Origin: an uncultured Bacteroidales bacterium
GTDB lineage: Bacteria; Bacteroidota; Bacteroidia; Bacteroidales; Paludibacteraceae
Assembly: GCA_937910305.1 (NCBI GenBank)
Contig: CALEPS010000067.1
Coordinates: forward strand, 1 to 55,010
Direction: 5' to 3'
Length of the DNA: 55,010 nucleotides
The notes below the pieces were generated by a model. That model saw nothing but the letters and a program-made list of their open reading frames with translations. It searched no databases and had not been told where the DNA came from. Both the position numbers and the translations under genes were made by a program. Below, piece after piece: positions 16,132 through 25,162 of this stretch (position 1 is the stretch's first letter; the number at the start of each line of letters is the position of its first letter).

Positions 16132-17568
16132 ATGAAATCATTGGCGAAGGACACCGTCATCTACGGTGCCAGTTCGATAATAGGTAAGTTTCTGAACTAC
16201 CTGTTAGTGCCGCTGTACACCTACGCGCTCGCTCGCACATCGGATTATGGTATAGTGACCAATATCTATGCCTGGACGGCATTGCTGCTGGTCATCCTGA
16301 CCTATGGCATGGAGACGGGCTTCTTCCGTTTCGTCAATAGAGAGGATTACGACCCAAAGAGCGTCTATAAGACCGCTTTCGTGACCCTGCTGTGCTCCAG
16401 CGCGGTGTTCACCATGCTAGTCATCGTCTTCCATCAGCCCATAGCGAATGTGCTGGGGTATGCCGATCATTCGGAGTTTGTAGAGATGATGTTTGCCACG
16501 GTAGCGGTGGATGCTTTTGCGAGCATTCCGTTTGCCTATCTGCGATACCAGAAGAAACCGATACGTTTTGCGGCATTGAAACTGCTGTTCGTCATTCTGA
16601 ATATCGGTTTCAACTTGCTTTTCCTGGTCGTGCTCGGCAAGAATGATGTGTTCTATATCTTCCTCAGCAATATCTTAGCTACCCTAATCCAAACCGTTTG
16701 TCTGTTACCGATGACATTGCCGAGAGGCGGACAATTCAGCGTGCCGGTACTAAAAGAAATGCTCCGCTATTCGCTGCCGCTATTGGTGTTAGGCGTAGCG
16801 GGAATCATGAACCAGACTCTGGACCGCATTCTTTTCCCCTATTTATATACAGGGTCCGATGCACAGGCGCAGTTAGGTATTTACGGTGCATGCTTCAAGG
16901 TGGCTATGGTGATGATGATGTTCACCCAGGCTTTCCGCTATGCGTACGAACCGTTTGTGTTCGCCAAGCATAAGGACCGTCAATCCGTAGAGGCTTATGC
17001 CGACGCAATGAAATACTATATCATCTTCTCGTATCTCATTCTGTTAGGCGTAGTCTTCTATCTGGATATCTTCCGGTATATTGTATCTCCTGCCTATTGG
17101 GAGGGTCTGAAAATCGTACCGGTGGTGCTATGGACGTATGTTTTCCAAGGGATTTATTTCAACCTCAGTTTCTGGTACAAGCTGACGGACGAGACCAAAT
17201 GGGGAGCCTATTTCTCGCTGATCGGTCTGGCTATCACTCTGGTCATACAGATCGTAGGTGTGCCGGTCATCGGCTATTGGGCAAGTTGCGGAAGCAGTCT
17301 GATATGCTATTTCGTAATCATGCTGCTGTCCTATTTCATCGGTCAGAAGAAAGCGCCTGTACCTTATGACATGAAACGTATCGGCGGCTATACGGCACTG
17401 ACGATCGGTCTGCTGGCTGTTTATTATGCATTACGGCTCTATTATATCAGCAATATGTGGGTAATGATGGGAATAGGGACACTCCTCATTGCCTTGTATC
17501 TCTTCGTAATGACCCGGCAGGATTTTCCGCTTTCCGGACTACCGGTAGTGGGAAAATATTTCAAATGA
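16132..17568 (+). CDS. polysaccharide flippase (Wzx/MATE-like)
   Basis: About 479 residues with 12-14 hydrophobic helices, N-terminus SLAKDTVIYGASSIIGKFLNYLLVPLYT, typical of lipid-linked oligosaccharide exporters. The frame opens at an ATG at 16102, but that leader is encoded by the aaatggt repeat; the conserved protein begins at ATG 16132. A second, only distantly similar flippase lies at 20254. The substrate is unknown. Confidence 0.8.
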   Translation: MKSLAKDTVIYGASSIIGKFLNYLLVPLYTYALARTSDYGIVTNIYAWTALLLVILTYGMETGFFRFVNREDYDPKSVYKTAFVTLLCSSAVFTMLVIVFHQPIANVLGYADHSEFVEMMFATVAVDAFASIPFAYLRYQKKPIRFAALKLLFVILNIGFNLLFLVVLGKNDVFYIFLSNILATLIQTVCLLPMTLPRGGQFSVPVLKEMLRYSLPLLVLGVAGIMNQTLDRILFPYLYTGSDAQAQLGIYGACFKVAMVMMMFTQAFRYAYEPFVFAKHKDRQSVEAYADAMKYYIIFSYLILLGVVFYLDIFRYIVSPAYWEGLKIVPVVLWTYVFQGIYFNLSFWYKLTDETKWGAYFSLIGLAITLVIQIVGVPVIGYWASCGSSLICYFVIMLLSYFIGQKKAPVPYDMKRIGGYTALTIGLLAVYYALRLYYISNMWVMMGIGTLLIALYLFVMTRQDFPLSGLPVVGKYFK

Positions 17569-17602
17569 ACAAATTGTAAATGAATAAATTGTAAATATCT
17601 TT

Positions 17603-18247
17603 ATGTTTTCAGGAATAGTAGAAACCATGGCTCAGGTCGTAAAGGTAGAGACCGAGCAAACGAATAAACATTTCACGCTTCGCAATCCTTTCGGCGAAGC
17701 ACTCAGTATTGACCAGTCCATCGCCCATAACGGCGTGTGCCTGACGGTCGTAAAGACAAATGACCAAATGGTAAATGGTGAAATGGTAAATGTCTATACC
17801 GTTACCGCCATGCAGGAGACACTCCGGCTGACAAACCTCGATCTGCTCAAAGAGGGCGACTGGGTAAACGTAGAGCGGTCGATGATGATGGGCGGACGTC
17901 TGGACGGGCATATCGTACAGGGCCACGTGGACCAGAAAGCCGTTTGTATAGAAGCGAAAGAGACCGACGGCAGTTGGTATTACCGATTTGAGTACGACTC
18001 GAACAAAGAGATGGTAGAGCGCGGTTATTTCTGCGTGGACAAGGGATCGGTTTGTATCAACGGCGTCAGTCTGACCGTCTGCGAACCGGATGTGAAGGGC
18101 GACAAAGGGTACGTGTCTGTCTGTATCATTCCTTACACCCACGAGGAAACGAACTTCAAATATATCGAGGTGGGAACGGTAGTGAATATCGAGTTTGACA
18201 TCCTTGGCAAATATATGGCGAGATACCTCTCGCAAATTAAAAATTAA
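17603..18247 (+). CDS. ribE: riboflavin synthase alpha chain
   Basis: Converts two lumazines to riboflavin, 214 residues, two lumazine-binding domains. MFSGIVE marks the start of domain 1 and HIVQGHVDQ lies at the domain junction. An aaatggt array (17757-17796) is read in frame as DQMVNGEMVN between LTVVKTN and VYTVTAMQETL. The gene is flanked by the same repeat upstream and by aattaaa heptamers downstream. Confidence 0.92.
   Translation: MFSGIVETMAQVVKVETEQTNKHFTLRNPFGEALSIDQSIAHNGVCLTVVKTNDQMVNGEMVNVYTVTAMQETLRLTNLDLLKEGDWVNVERSMMMGGRLDGHIVQGHVDQKAVCIEAKETDGSWYYRFEYDSNKEMVERGYFCVDKGSVCINGVSLTVCEPDVKGDKGYVSVCIIPYTHEETNFKYIEVGTVVNIEFDILGKYMARYLSQIKN
17757..17796 (+). repeat. aaatggt array in ribE
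   Basis: Units aaatgac, aaatggt, aaatggt, aaatggt, aaatgtc with single-base spacers; read in frame. Confidence 0.85.
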
Positions 18248-18274
18248 AAATTGCAAATTAAAAATTATATTATT

Positions 18275-18859
18275 ATGGACAAAATCAGTTATGCATTAGG
18301 CCTTTCAATGGGTCAGAATCTGATGAGCAGCGGCGTAGAGAGCCTGAATTATCAGGACTTGGCAGCCGGTATCGAAGACGTGCTCACCAAACAGCAGCCG
18401 AAGATCAGTTATCAAGAGGCTCAACAAGTATTAAACCAGTTCTTCCAGGAGTTGGAAGCCAAAGTAGCCGGCGCTGCGAAGGCTGAGGGCGAGAAATTCC
18501 TTGCCGAGAACGCCAAGCGCGAAGGAGTCAAAGTGACCGCCAGCGGTTTGCAGTACGAGATATTGGAGCCGTCGCTGGGTCAGAAACCTAAAGCAACCGA
18601 CACCGTGCGCGTTCATTATGAGGGCACACTGATCGACGGTACTGTTTTCGATAGTTCCTACCGCCGCGGCGAGTCAATCACCTTCCCGCTGAACGGCGTG
18701 ATCGCCGGTTGGACGGAAGGATTGCAGTTGATGTCTATCGGTTCGAAATACAAATTCTTCATTCCGTACAATCTGGCATACGGCGAGCGCGGTGCAGGCC
18801 AGTCTATACCGCCATACGCAGCACTGATCTTCACGGTAGAGTTACTGGGTATCGAATAA
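18275..18859 (+). CDS. FKBP-type peptidyl-prolyl isomerase
   Basis: 194 residues, cytoplasmic (no signal peptide). An N-terminal dimerisation helix region (KISYALGLSMGQNL) is followed by an FKBP_C domain (VRVHYEGTLIDGTVFDSSY through PPYAALIFTVELLGIE). The start chosen is ATG 18275; the earlier TTG lies in the aattaaa heptamers. The FKBP domain is very close to that of the next gene, which points to duplication or gene conversion. Confidence 0.88.
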   Translation: MDKISYALGLSMGQNLMSSGVESLNYQDLAAGIEDVLTKQQPKISYQEAQQVLNQFFQELEAKVAGAAKAEGEKFLAENAKREGVKVTASGLQYEILEPSLGQKPKATDTVRVHYEGTLIDGTVFDSSYRRGESITFPLNGVIAGWTEGLQLMSIGSKYKFFIPYNLAYGERGAGQSIPPYAALIFTVELLGIE

Positions 18860-18882
18860 ACCGTTTCCCGTACTAGCAACTT

Positions 18883-18915
18883 ACGAGACACATACGAGAC
18901 ACATACGGGACGATA
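18883..18915 (+). repeat. 11-bp tandem array (acgagacacat)x2 + acgggacgata
   Basis: Three 11-mers in the spacer between the two FKBP genes. Confidence 0.8.
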
Positions 18916-18973
18916 GATCCGACGGGATACCGTAATTTTTTTAAGTACATAACACATAATAAAAAGACTACAA

Positions 18974-20221
18974 ATGAAAAAATTAAGTATTGTTTTGCTT
19001 GCCGCATTGGCAATGATTTCATGCGGCAACAGTTACAAGGCTCAAGACGCCGTACTGACCAACGAGACCGACTCTGTAAACCACGCATTGGGTGTATTGA
19101 ACGGTCTGCAAATCAAGATGTACTACCTCGCTAACGACAGTAGCGACGAGGCAGTGGCAGAGTTTATCGACGCGCTCGAAAAAGCTTATCTGGACAAGGA
19201 AGAGAAGCTGAGTGATATCGAGAAGAATGCCCGTCAATTCGGTGCCTCTGTTAAATCTTTCGAGAAAAAAGGTCTGGCAGAGAATGCTGCATGGATGCTG
19301 AATGAGAAGATATTCTTCCAGGGTCTGGTAAACGCCCTTTATGAAGACACCACCGTTATGAAGATTAAGGATGCGGAGACCTTCCTTATGACGAAATATC
19401 AGGGCAAGCCGAGCACAGAAGAAGCCGGCAAAGCCATTCTCGGCAAATGTCCGAAGAGCAAGAAGGTCATTGAGTTGGAGAGCGAAATAGACTCGATCAA
19501 CTATGCTTTCGGCTTGCTGAACGGAAATCAGATCCGCCCGTATATCCTTCAGGAGGATTCAACGGGCGAGGCGATTGATGAGTTTATCGACAATATCAAC
19601 ATCGGTCTGAAAGAGAAGGTCCGCAACCCGCAGGTGGTATCGGCAGCAAAGAATATCGGTACGGCTATTCGCGAGCAAGAGCCGGTAGGATTGCTGGGTA
19701 TTGCCGGTCTGGAGACCAACTACGACCTGATCAAGCAAGGATTCATCAACGGTCTGTACAACTACACCGAGCAGTTTGACATGCAGACGGCTAATCATTA
19801 TGTTGACTCCGTGATCTCCTCCAAGAAATACGGAGAGACGAAAGCCGAGGGCGAGAAATTCCTGCAGGAGAACGCCTTGCGCGAAGAAGTCAAAGTGACC
19901 GAAAGCGGTTTGCAGTACGAAGTACTGGTACAGGGCAAGGGCCCTAAACCGACTGCAGAACAGACAGTCAAGGTACATTACGAAGGTACATTGATTGACG
20001 GTACCGTTTTCGACAGCAGCTACCAGCGCGGCGAACCGATCGAGTTCCCGCTGAACGGCGTGATCAAAGGCTGGACGGAAGGATTGCAGCTGATGCCGAA
20101 GGGATCCAAGTACAAACTGTACATCCCTTATGAGTTAGGTTACGGCGAGCGCGGTGCCGGCCAGTCCATTCCGCCCTACTCTGCCTTGATCTTCACGGTT
20201 GAGTTGCTGGACATCAAATGA
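18974..20221 (+). CDS. FKBP-type isomerase lipoprotein with duplicated N-terminal domain
   Basis: 415 residues with a lipoprotein signal (MISCGNS). Two related helical blocks follow: DSVNHALGVLNGLQIKMYYL near residue 35 and DSINYAFGLLNGNQIRPYIL near 178. Both resemble the FKBP N-terminal dimerisation domain. A C-terminal FKBP_C domain (about 300-415) is nearly the same as in the preceding gene. Probably a periplasmic folding catalyst or chaperone whose tandem N-domains could form an internal pseudo-dimer. Confidence 0.85.
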   Translation: MKKLSIVLLAALAMISCGNSYKAQDAVLTNETDSVNHALGVLNGLQIKMYYLANDSSDEAVAEFIDALEKAYLDKEEKLSDIEKNARQFGASVKSFEKKGLAENAAWMLNEKIFFQGLVNALYEDTTVMKIKDAETFLMTKYQGKPSTEEAGKAILGKCPKSKKVIELESEIDSINYAFGLLNGNQIRPYILQEDSTGEAIDEFIDNINIGLKEKVRNPQVVSAAKNIGTAIREQEPVGLLGIAGLETNYDLIKQGFINGLYNYTEQFDMQTANHYVDSVISSKKYGETKAEGEKFLQENALREEVKVTESGLQYEVLVQGKGPKPTAEQTVKVHYEGTLIDGTVFDSSYQRGEPIEFPLNGVIKGWTEGLQLMPKGSKYKLYIPYELGYGERGAGQSIPPYSALIFTVELLDIK

Positions 20222-20253
20222 TCAAATGGTAAATGACTAAATTGTAAATTACC

Positions 20254-21747
20254 TTGGGCGTCATCGCTAAACAATCTATCCGTGGCACGATAGTGACCTA
20301 TCTGGGCATTGCCGTAGGCATTGTTACCACGTTCTTCGTGTTAACCCGTTTCCTCACAACCGAGGAAATCGGGTTAGCGCGGGTGCTTATTGATGCCGCT
20401 ACATTGTTTATCGGTCTGGCGCAGTTGGGCACTAACGCCAGCATCATTCGTTTCTACCCGTATTTTAAAGAGAGAGAGAGCGACGAGGACCACGGTTTCT
20501 TCTTCTGGGCCCTCGTTGTGCCGTTTATCGGATTTGTGCTTTTCGCTGCTCTCTATTGGGCATGCCGCGTGCCGATAGAGACGTGGTTTGGAGACAAATC
20601 GCCGATGTTTGTGGACTACTATTATTTCGTGCTGCCGCTGGCTTTCTTTATGCTCTATCAGACGATATGCGAGAGTACATGCAATGTGCTGATGCATATT
20701 GTGGTACCGAGGGCTGTGCGCGAGCTGGTGGTACGGGTAGGGATGTTAGTCGTCTATCTGCTATACGCTTTCCGGGTTGTATCCATGGACGGGTTGGTGA
20801 TCGGGATATGTCTCAACTACGCGATAGCGGCCATGATCAATTTATGTTATTTTATCTCGCTCCGACGGATCCGTCTTCGTCCTGACCGGCAATTCCTCCG
20901 CGCGAACAGGGGTCTCGTACGCCGCTATCTGATATACACAGGGTTCTTGATCCTGTCCGCTATCACTTCGGTTCTGGCACCTACCCTCTCTTCTTTCTTC
21001 GTGACCGCCAAGATGGGTCTGGACAGCACGGGTATATTTGCGATAGCCACGTATATGGCGGTAATGGTAAGCGTTCCCAACCGCTCTGTCTCGGCTATCG
21101 CCTCGCCTCAGTTGTCGCGCGCGATCAAAGAACAGAACAGCGAGGAATGCTCGTTCCTTATCCGCCAGGTGACGAGAAACATGTTGCTCATCGGCGGATT
21201 TATCCTGCTCGCCATATGGGTGAATATAGATCTTATCTTCCATATTCTGCCTAACGGTGCCACTTTCGCTACGGCGAAGAACGTGGTGCTTATCTTAGGC
21301 GTAAGCCAATTGGTTTTGGCTACGTTTACTATCTGTCTGACGGCGCTGAACTATAGCCGTTATTACGCTCTCAGTCTGGTATTGTCGCTTATCCTGACGG
21401 TCAGCGCCATATTCCTGAATAATTACCTTGTGCCGCTCTACGGCATGGAGGGCGCAGCGCTCAGCAACCTGCTGTCCTACGGTCTGTATTATATACTGAT
21501 TATTGCTACGGTCGTGCCGTTGGGACATTTCCACGTAGTGGACCGCAAGTGGTGGTATATCCTGCTGTTGCTGATTGTGATCTTTGCGCTCAATGCGTTG
21601 TGGCAGTATTGTTTGCCGGAAATGAATATATGGGCGGACAGTATTCTCCGCAGCGCGGTGCTTCTGGGCAGCGGAGTATGGATAGCCTACAAGGCGGAGT
21701 TGTCGCCGGAGATAAACCAGCAGTTGAAATCAAAAATCAAACATTAA
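20254..21747 (+). CDS. polysaccharide flippase (Wzx/MATE-like), TTG start
   Basis: 497 residues, about 14 hydrophobic helices; AKQSIRGTIVTYLGIAVGIVTTFF is the typical N-terminus. The start is TTG, three bases after an aaatggt/aaattgt array at 20217-20250 that also touches the FKBP stop, so the repeat probably replaced the native ATG region. The stop codon is part of a 7-bp array (21727-21761) that runs exactly up to the truA ATG. Confidence 0.8.
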   Translation: MGVIAKQSIRGTIVTYLGIAVGIVTTFFVLTRFLTTEEIGLARVLIDAATLFIGLAQLGTNASIIRFYPYFKERESDEDHGFFFWALVVPFIGFVLFAALYWACRVPIETWFGDKSPMFVDYYYFVLPLAFFMLYQTICESTCNVLMHIVVPRAVRELVVRVGMLVVYLLYAFRVVSMDGLVIGICLNYAIAAMINLCYFISLRRIRLRPDRQFLRANRGLVRRYLIYTGFLILSAITSVLAPTLSSFFVTAKMGLDSTGIFAIATYMAVMVSVPNRSVSAIASPQLSRAIKEQNSEECSFLIRQVTRNMLLIGGFILLAIWVNIDLIFHILPNGATFATAKNVVLILGVSQLVLATFTICLTALNYSRYYALSLVLSLILTVSAIFLNNYLVPLYGMEGAALSNLLSYGLYYILIIATVVPLGHFHVVDRKWWYILLLLIVIFALNALWQYCLPEMNIWADSILRSAVLLGSGVWIAYKAELSPEINQQLKSKIKH

Positions 21748-21761
21748 TCATCAATCATTAA
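21727..21761 (+). repeat. heptamer array between flippase and truA (5 units)
   Basis: aaatcaa, aaatcaa, acattaa, tcatcaa, tcattaa. It contains the flippase stop and abuts the truA ATG. Confidence 0.75.
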
Positions 21762-22505
21762 ATGCGCTATTTTATAGAGTTTGCATATGACGGCACGGAT
21801 TTCCACGGATCGCAGACGCAGCCGAACGGAAACACGGTACAGGCAGAGATGGAAGCTGCTTTCGCTACTATCCTGCGTGAGCCGGTGGCGTTGATTTTTG
21901 CCGGCAGGACCGATGCAGGAGTGCATGCAGAGAAGATGGTGGCGCATTTTGACGTAGCGAAAGCATTGCCGGTTAATTTTGCCGGAAGGCTGAATAACCT
22001 GCTGCCCTGCTCCATTGCCATCAGCGGTTTACGGCGCGTTCAGGACGATGCGCATGCACGTTTTGACGCACAGGAGCGCCGCTATTATTACCGTATCACA
22101 ACCCGCAAGGACCCGTTCCTGCATGTCAACCATACCCGTGTAGCCGCAGGTCTGGATTTTGAGGCGATGAACAAAGCGGCAAAGAGGATGATCGGGAAGC
22201 AGGATTTTGCTTCTTTCTGCCGCACTCACACGGATGTAAAGACCACTATCTGCGATGTACGCCAAGCGGAATGGGTGCAAGAGAGCGGGACGGAATGGAG
22301 GTTTGTCATTACCGCCGACCGGTTCTTGCGGAACATGGTCCGCGCGGTGGTAGGTACGCTCTTTGAAGTAGGCAAAGGCAAGATGACGGAAGAACAATTC
22401 GCCCAAGTCATTGCCGCTCACGACCGATGCAAAGCCGGTCATTCGGCACCCGCCGAGGGATTGACATTAGTAGAAATCATTTATCCACAAAATATATATC
22501 TATGA
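21762..22505 (+). CDS. truA: tRNA pseudouridine(38-40) synthase
   Basis: 247 residues. YFIEFAYDGTDFHGSQTQPN at the N-terminus, catalytic Asp in GRTDAGVHA, and FLRNMVRAVVGTLFEVG near the C-terminus. The stop overlaps the next start as ATGA at 22502-22505. Confidence 0.93.
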   Translation: MRYFIEFAYDGTDFHGSQTQPNGNTVQAEMEAAFATILREPVALIFAGRTDAGVHAEKMVAHFDVAKALPVNFAGRLNNLLPCSIAISGLRRVQDDAHARFDAQERRYYYRITTRKDPFLHVNHTRVAAGLDFEAMNKAAKRMIGKQDFASFCRTHTDVKTTICDVRQAEWVQESGTEWRFVITADRFLRNMVRAVVGTLFEVGKGKMTEEQFAQVIAAHDRCKAGHSAPAEGLTLVEIIYPQNIYL

Positions 22506-24055
22506 AACACCCATTTTCTCTTTTACTGCTTGCCGCAGCAGTTTTAGGCGCATGTAGTTCTGCGCCGCAGTATCAAACAACCAGGCAGCGCGACATCGAC
22601 GCTTTAACCAAAGCGGCATCATTCGAGATGCCGAAAGTGAAAGTACCTTCTTTCCCGGACCGCACGTACAATGTGCTGGATTACGGAGCTGATCCCACCG
22701 GTGCGGTATTAGCCACCGAGGCGATCCAGAAAGCCATTGACGAATGTACGGAGGCAGGAGGCGGTACGGTAGTTATCCCTGCCGGTATCTACACGACGGC
22801 GCCGCTCACGCTCAAATCCAATGTACGTCTGTACACGGAGAAGAATAGTTTTATCATCTTCAGCCACGATCTGGACCTGTATGATATCTACGACGAATGG
22901 TTCGAAGGCATTCCCACCAAGCGTTGCACCAGTCCGCTGAATGCACGCGGCGCGGAAAATATCGCCATCACCGGTCATGGTACCTTCAACGGCAACGGCG
23001 ACTGGTGGCGTCCGCTGAAGAAGAGCAAGATGGCTCCCGGACAATGGAAGAAACACCTGCAGGAGAAAGGCGGCGTAGTGACAGAGAAAGATATCTGGTA
23101 TCCGGACAGCGCTTCTATCCTGGCGCAGAGTTACTGCGTGGACCAGAATGTGCCTGTCATCACCGACGACAGCCTCTGGCAAGTAGTCAAATCGTTCCTC
23201 CGTCCGGTAATGCTGCATTTCGTTGATTGCAAAGGCATCCTGCTGGAAGGCGTTACGTTTGAGAACTCGCCGGCATGGAACCTCCACCCGATGTGCTGCG
23301 AGAACCTGATTCTGCGCGATCTCAATGTCCGCAACCCGTGGTACAGCCAGAACGGCGACGGCGTGGATGTAGAGAGTTGCAAAAATGTTGTTATTTCTCA
23401 TTGCTCGTTCGACGTAGGCGACGACGCTATCTGCATGAAGTCCGGCAAGGACAAACCCGGCCGTGACAGAGGTATCCCGACGGAGAACGTAGTAGTGGAC
23501 GACTGTGTCGTTTACCATGGTCACGGCGGTTTTGTATGCGGCAGTGAGATGTCCGGCGGCATTAAGAACGTACAGGTAAGCAACAACCTCTATATCGGTA
23601 CCGATGTAGGTCTGCGTTTTAAGAGCACCCGCGGCCGCGGCGGCGTAGTGGAGAACATCTATATCCGCGACGTGAATATGGCTAATATCCCGAACGAAGG
23701 TCTGCTGTTTGACCTCTTCTACGGCGGCAAAGGAGCCGGAGAAGAGACCGAAGAGGAACTGGCAGCCCGCATGAATGCAGAGGCTCCGGAAGCAAGCGAA
23801 GAGACACCTGCGTTCAAGAATATCGTGATTGAGAACGTAACGGGTAAAAACATCAAACGCGCCATTTATTTCAACGGTCTGCCGGAGATGAAGATCCAGA
23901 ATGTAACGCTGCGCAATATCACGATGAGCGCCACCGATGGTGCGCTCTTCCGTCAGACGAACGGACTGGTCATCGACAATGTGAATATCCAAGCTCAGAA
24001 GGGCGAAGCGTTCTCGCTTGCTCCGACAGTAGAGAATGTCACGATTAACAAATAA
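22502..24055 (+). CDS. glycoside hydrolase family 28 polygalacturonase-like lipoprotein
   Basis: 517 residues, lipoprotein signal (LGACSS), right-handed beta-helix. It opens with YNVLDYGADPTGAVLATEAI. GH28 active-site blocks are NGDGVDVES, GDDAICMKSG, GHGGFVCGSE and RFKSTRGRGG. It hydrolyses alpha-1,4-galacturonic linkages or related pectin linkages at the cell surface or in the periplasm. The following DUF4861 gene fits a small pectin-use unit. The start is set by the ATGA overlap with truA. Confidence 0.9.
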   Translation: MKHPFSLLLLAAAVLGACSSAPQYQTTRQRDIDALTKAASFEMPKVKVPSFPDRTYNVLDYGADPTGAVLATEAIQKAIDECTEAGGGTVVIPAGIYTTAPLTLKSNVRLYTEKNSFIIFSHDLDLYDIYDEWFEGIPTKRCTSPLNARGAENIAITGHGTFNGNGDWWRPLKKSKMAPGQWKKHLQEKGGVVTEKDIWYPDSASILAQSYCVDQNVPVITDDSLWQVVKSFLRPVMLHFVDCKGILLEGVTFENSPAWNLHPMCCENLILRDLNVRNPWYSQNGDGVDVESCKNVVISHCSFDVGDDAICMKSGKDKPGRDRGIPTENVVVDDCVVYHGHGGFVCGSEMSGGIKNVQVSNNLYIGTDVGLRFKSTRGRGGVVENIYIRDVNMANIPNEGLLFDLFYGGKGAGEETEEELAARMNAEAPEASEETPAFKNIVIENVTGKNIKRAIYFNGLPEMKIQNVTLRNITMSATDGALFRQTNGLVIDNVNIQAQKGEAFSLAPTVENVTINK

Positions 24056-25124
24056 TAGTCAAAAGAAAAAAGTCGAAAGCCGAAAGACTCTTTCTTCTTT
24101 GAGCGTTAGCGGTCTTTTTACTTTGAACGTAGTGGTCTTACTACTCGCGGGGTGCGCCCCGCGGGTAGCTACTTCGTTTTGGAAGATAGGCACTCCTGCT
24201 GACTCGACCAGAGTGGGATATAAAGTTATTTATGCCGAAGGCAAGACCCGGCATTGCTATCCTATTACGGAATGGAGCGACGGACCGGAGAACGACACCT
24301 ACCACCAGCTTCACCACCACGGCGTGGCGGCAGAAAGCGAGCAGATGGCGTACCGCATCTATTTTGATAAGAAACAAACTATTGATCCGTATTGCAAACG
24401 CACGCCGCAGTTGGAATTGGCGCAGAGTTACTGGTACCCCAATGACAGTCTTTTGGAGGCGGGCTACGGCGATGACATTCTTCGCGTGAGCGGAACAGTA
24501 GGCGTAGGTTCTGTCAAGTATTGGAACGGCAAATTATACCACATTGAGGAAGTAGGCGAGCGACAGCAGTTGATTGTAGAACAAAGCCGCAACAAAGCCA
24601 TTATTGCCGTTAATGACATTGACTGGACAGTTCCCGACGGCAAAGAGGATCTGCCGGAAACACGCACAATCATCAGTATGGAGGTGCAATACACACTCCG
24701 CGCCGGTCACCGCGATATGCGGTGCGATGTAGTCTGTTCCGAGCCGATAGAAGGACTCTGTACCGGCGTGCAGACCATTCCGGCAAAGGGAGGCAAAGAT
24801 ACGGTATCTATTATTCTTCCGAACGGCGTTCTGCTGGCTTCATGGGGCACAGACTGGCCGGTCAATGACAGTGCCAAGTACGCCAAAGAAACAGTAGGTT
24901 TAGGTGTGTTTATACCGAAAGAATATGCCGGAGAATTGGTTCACGACAAACAGAATAATTTGTGCATATTAATTTCACAAATCACAAATCACAAATCACA
25001 AATGTGCGCGACCGCGCATTTCTATCTCACTTGCTGCGGAGCGACAAAAGAAAACCACCCCGTGGCAAAGACTGCCGAAGAGTGGGTTGCTTATTTAAAG
25101 AAGTGGGCGAAAGGGCTCAAATAG
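24036..25124 (+). CDS. DUF4861-family lipoprotein with repeat-derived N-terminus
   Basis: 362 residues if the ATG at 24036 (inside GH28) is used. From FWKIGTPADSTRVGYKVIY onward it matches DUF4861, a family found with pectin-degrading enzymes; its activity is not established. The first ~48 codons coincide with repeats: gtcgaaa units, then mini-hairpin units with ggtctttttact and ggtcttacta linkers, then a palindrome cgcgggg-tgcg-ccccgcg. These encode a usable lipobox, VVLLLAGCAP. A TTG near 24100 is an alternative start. A second array, acaaatc x4 (24977-25004), is read in frame as QITNHKSQM. Confidence 0.75.
   Translation: MSRLTNNSQKKKVESRKTLSSLSVSGLFTLNVVVLLLAGCAPRVATSFWKIGTPADSTRVGYKVIYAEGKTRHCYPITEWSDGPENDTYHQLHHHGVAAESEQMAYRIYFDKKQTIDPYCKRTPQLELAQSYWYPNDSLLEAGYGDDILRVSGTVGVGSVKYWNGKLYHIEEVGERQQLIVEQSRNKAIIAVNDIDWTVPDGKEDLPETRTIISMEVQYTLRAGHRDMRCDVVCSEPIEGLCTGVQTIPAKGGKDTVSIILPNGVLLASWGTDWPVNDSAKYAKETVGLGVFIPKEYAGELVHDKQNNLCILISQITNHKSQMCATAHFYLTCCGATKENHPVAKTAEEWVAYLKKWAKGLK
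24066..24170 (+). repeat. gtcgaaa plus mini-hairpin array encoding the DUF4861 signal peptide
   Basis: gtcgaaa/gccgaaa units, gagcgttagcggtcttt, gaacgtagtggtcttact, and the perfect inverted repeat cgcgggg / ccccgcg. Confidence 0.75.
24977..25004 (+). repeat. heptamer array (acaaatc) in the DUF4861 gene
   Basis: Three perfect acaaatc units and a fourth ending in acaaatg, in frame, 120 bp before the stop. Confidence 0.9.
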
Positions 25125-25129
25125 CACTC

Positions 25130-25162
25130 ATTCTCGTTACCATCTCGTTACCATTACGGACG
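25130..25162 (+). repeat. 11-bp tandem array (attctcgttac, catctcgttac, cattacggacg)
   Basis: Two closely matching 11-mers and a third, diverged unit that runs into the terminator stem. Confidence 0.7.

Noticed and set aside
22709..23992. 427-codon open frame antisense to the GH28 gene
   Set aside because: The sense frame carries full GH28 motifs. The antisense frame has no recognisable family or ribosome site and is a by-product of codon bias.
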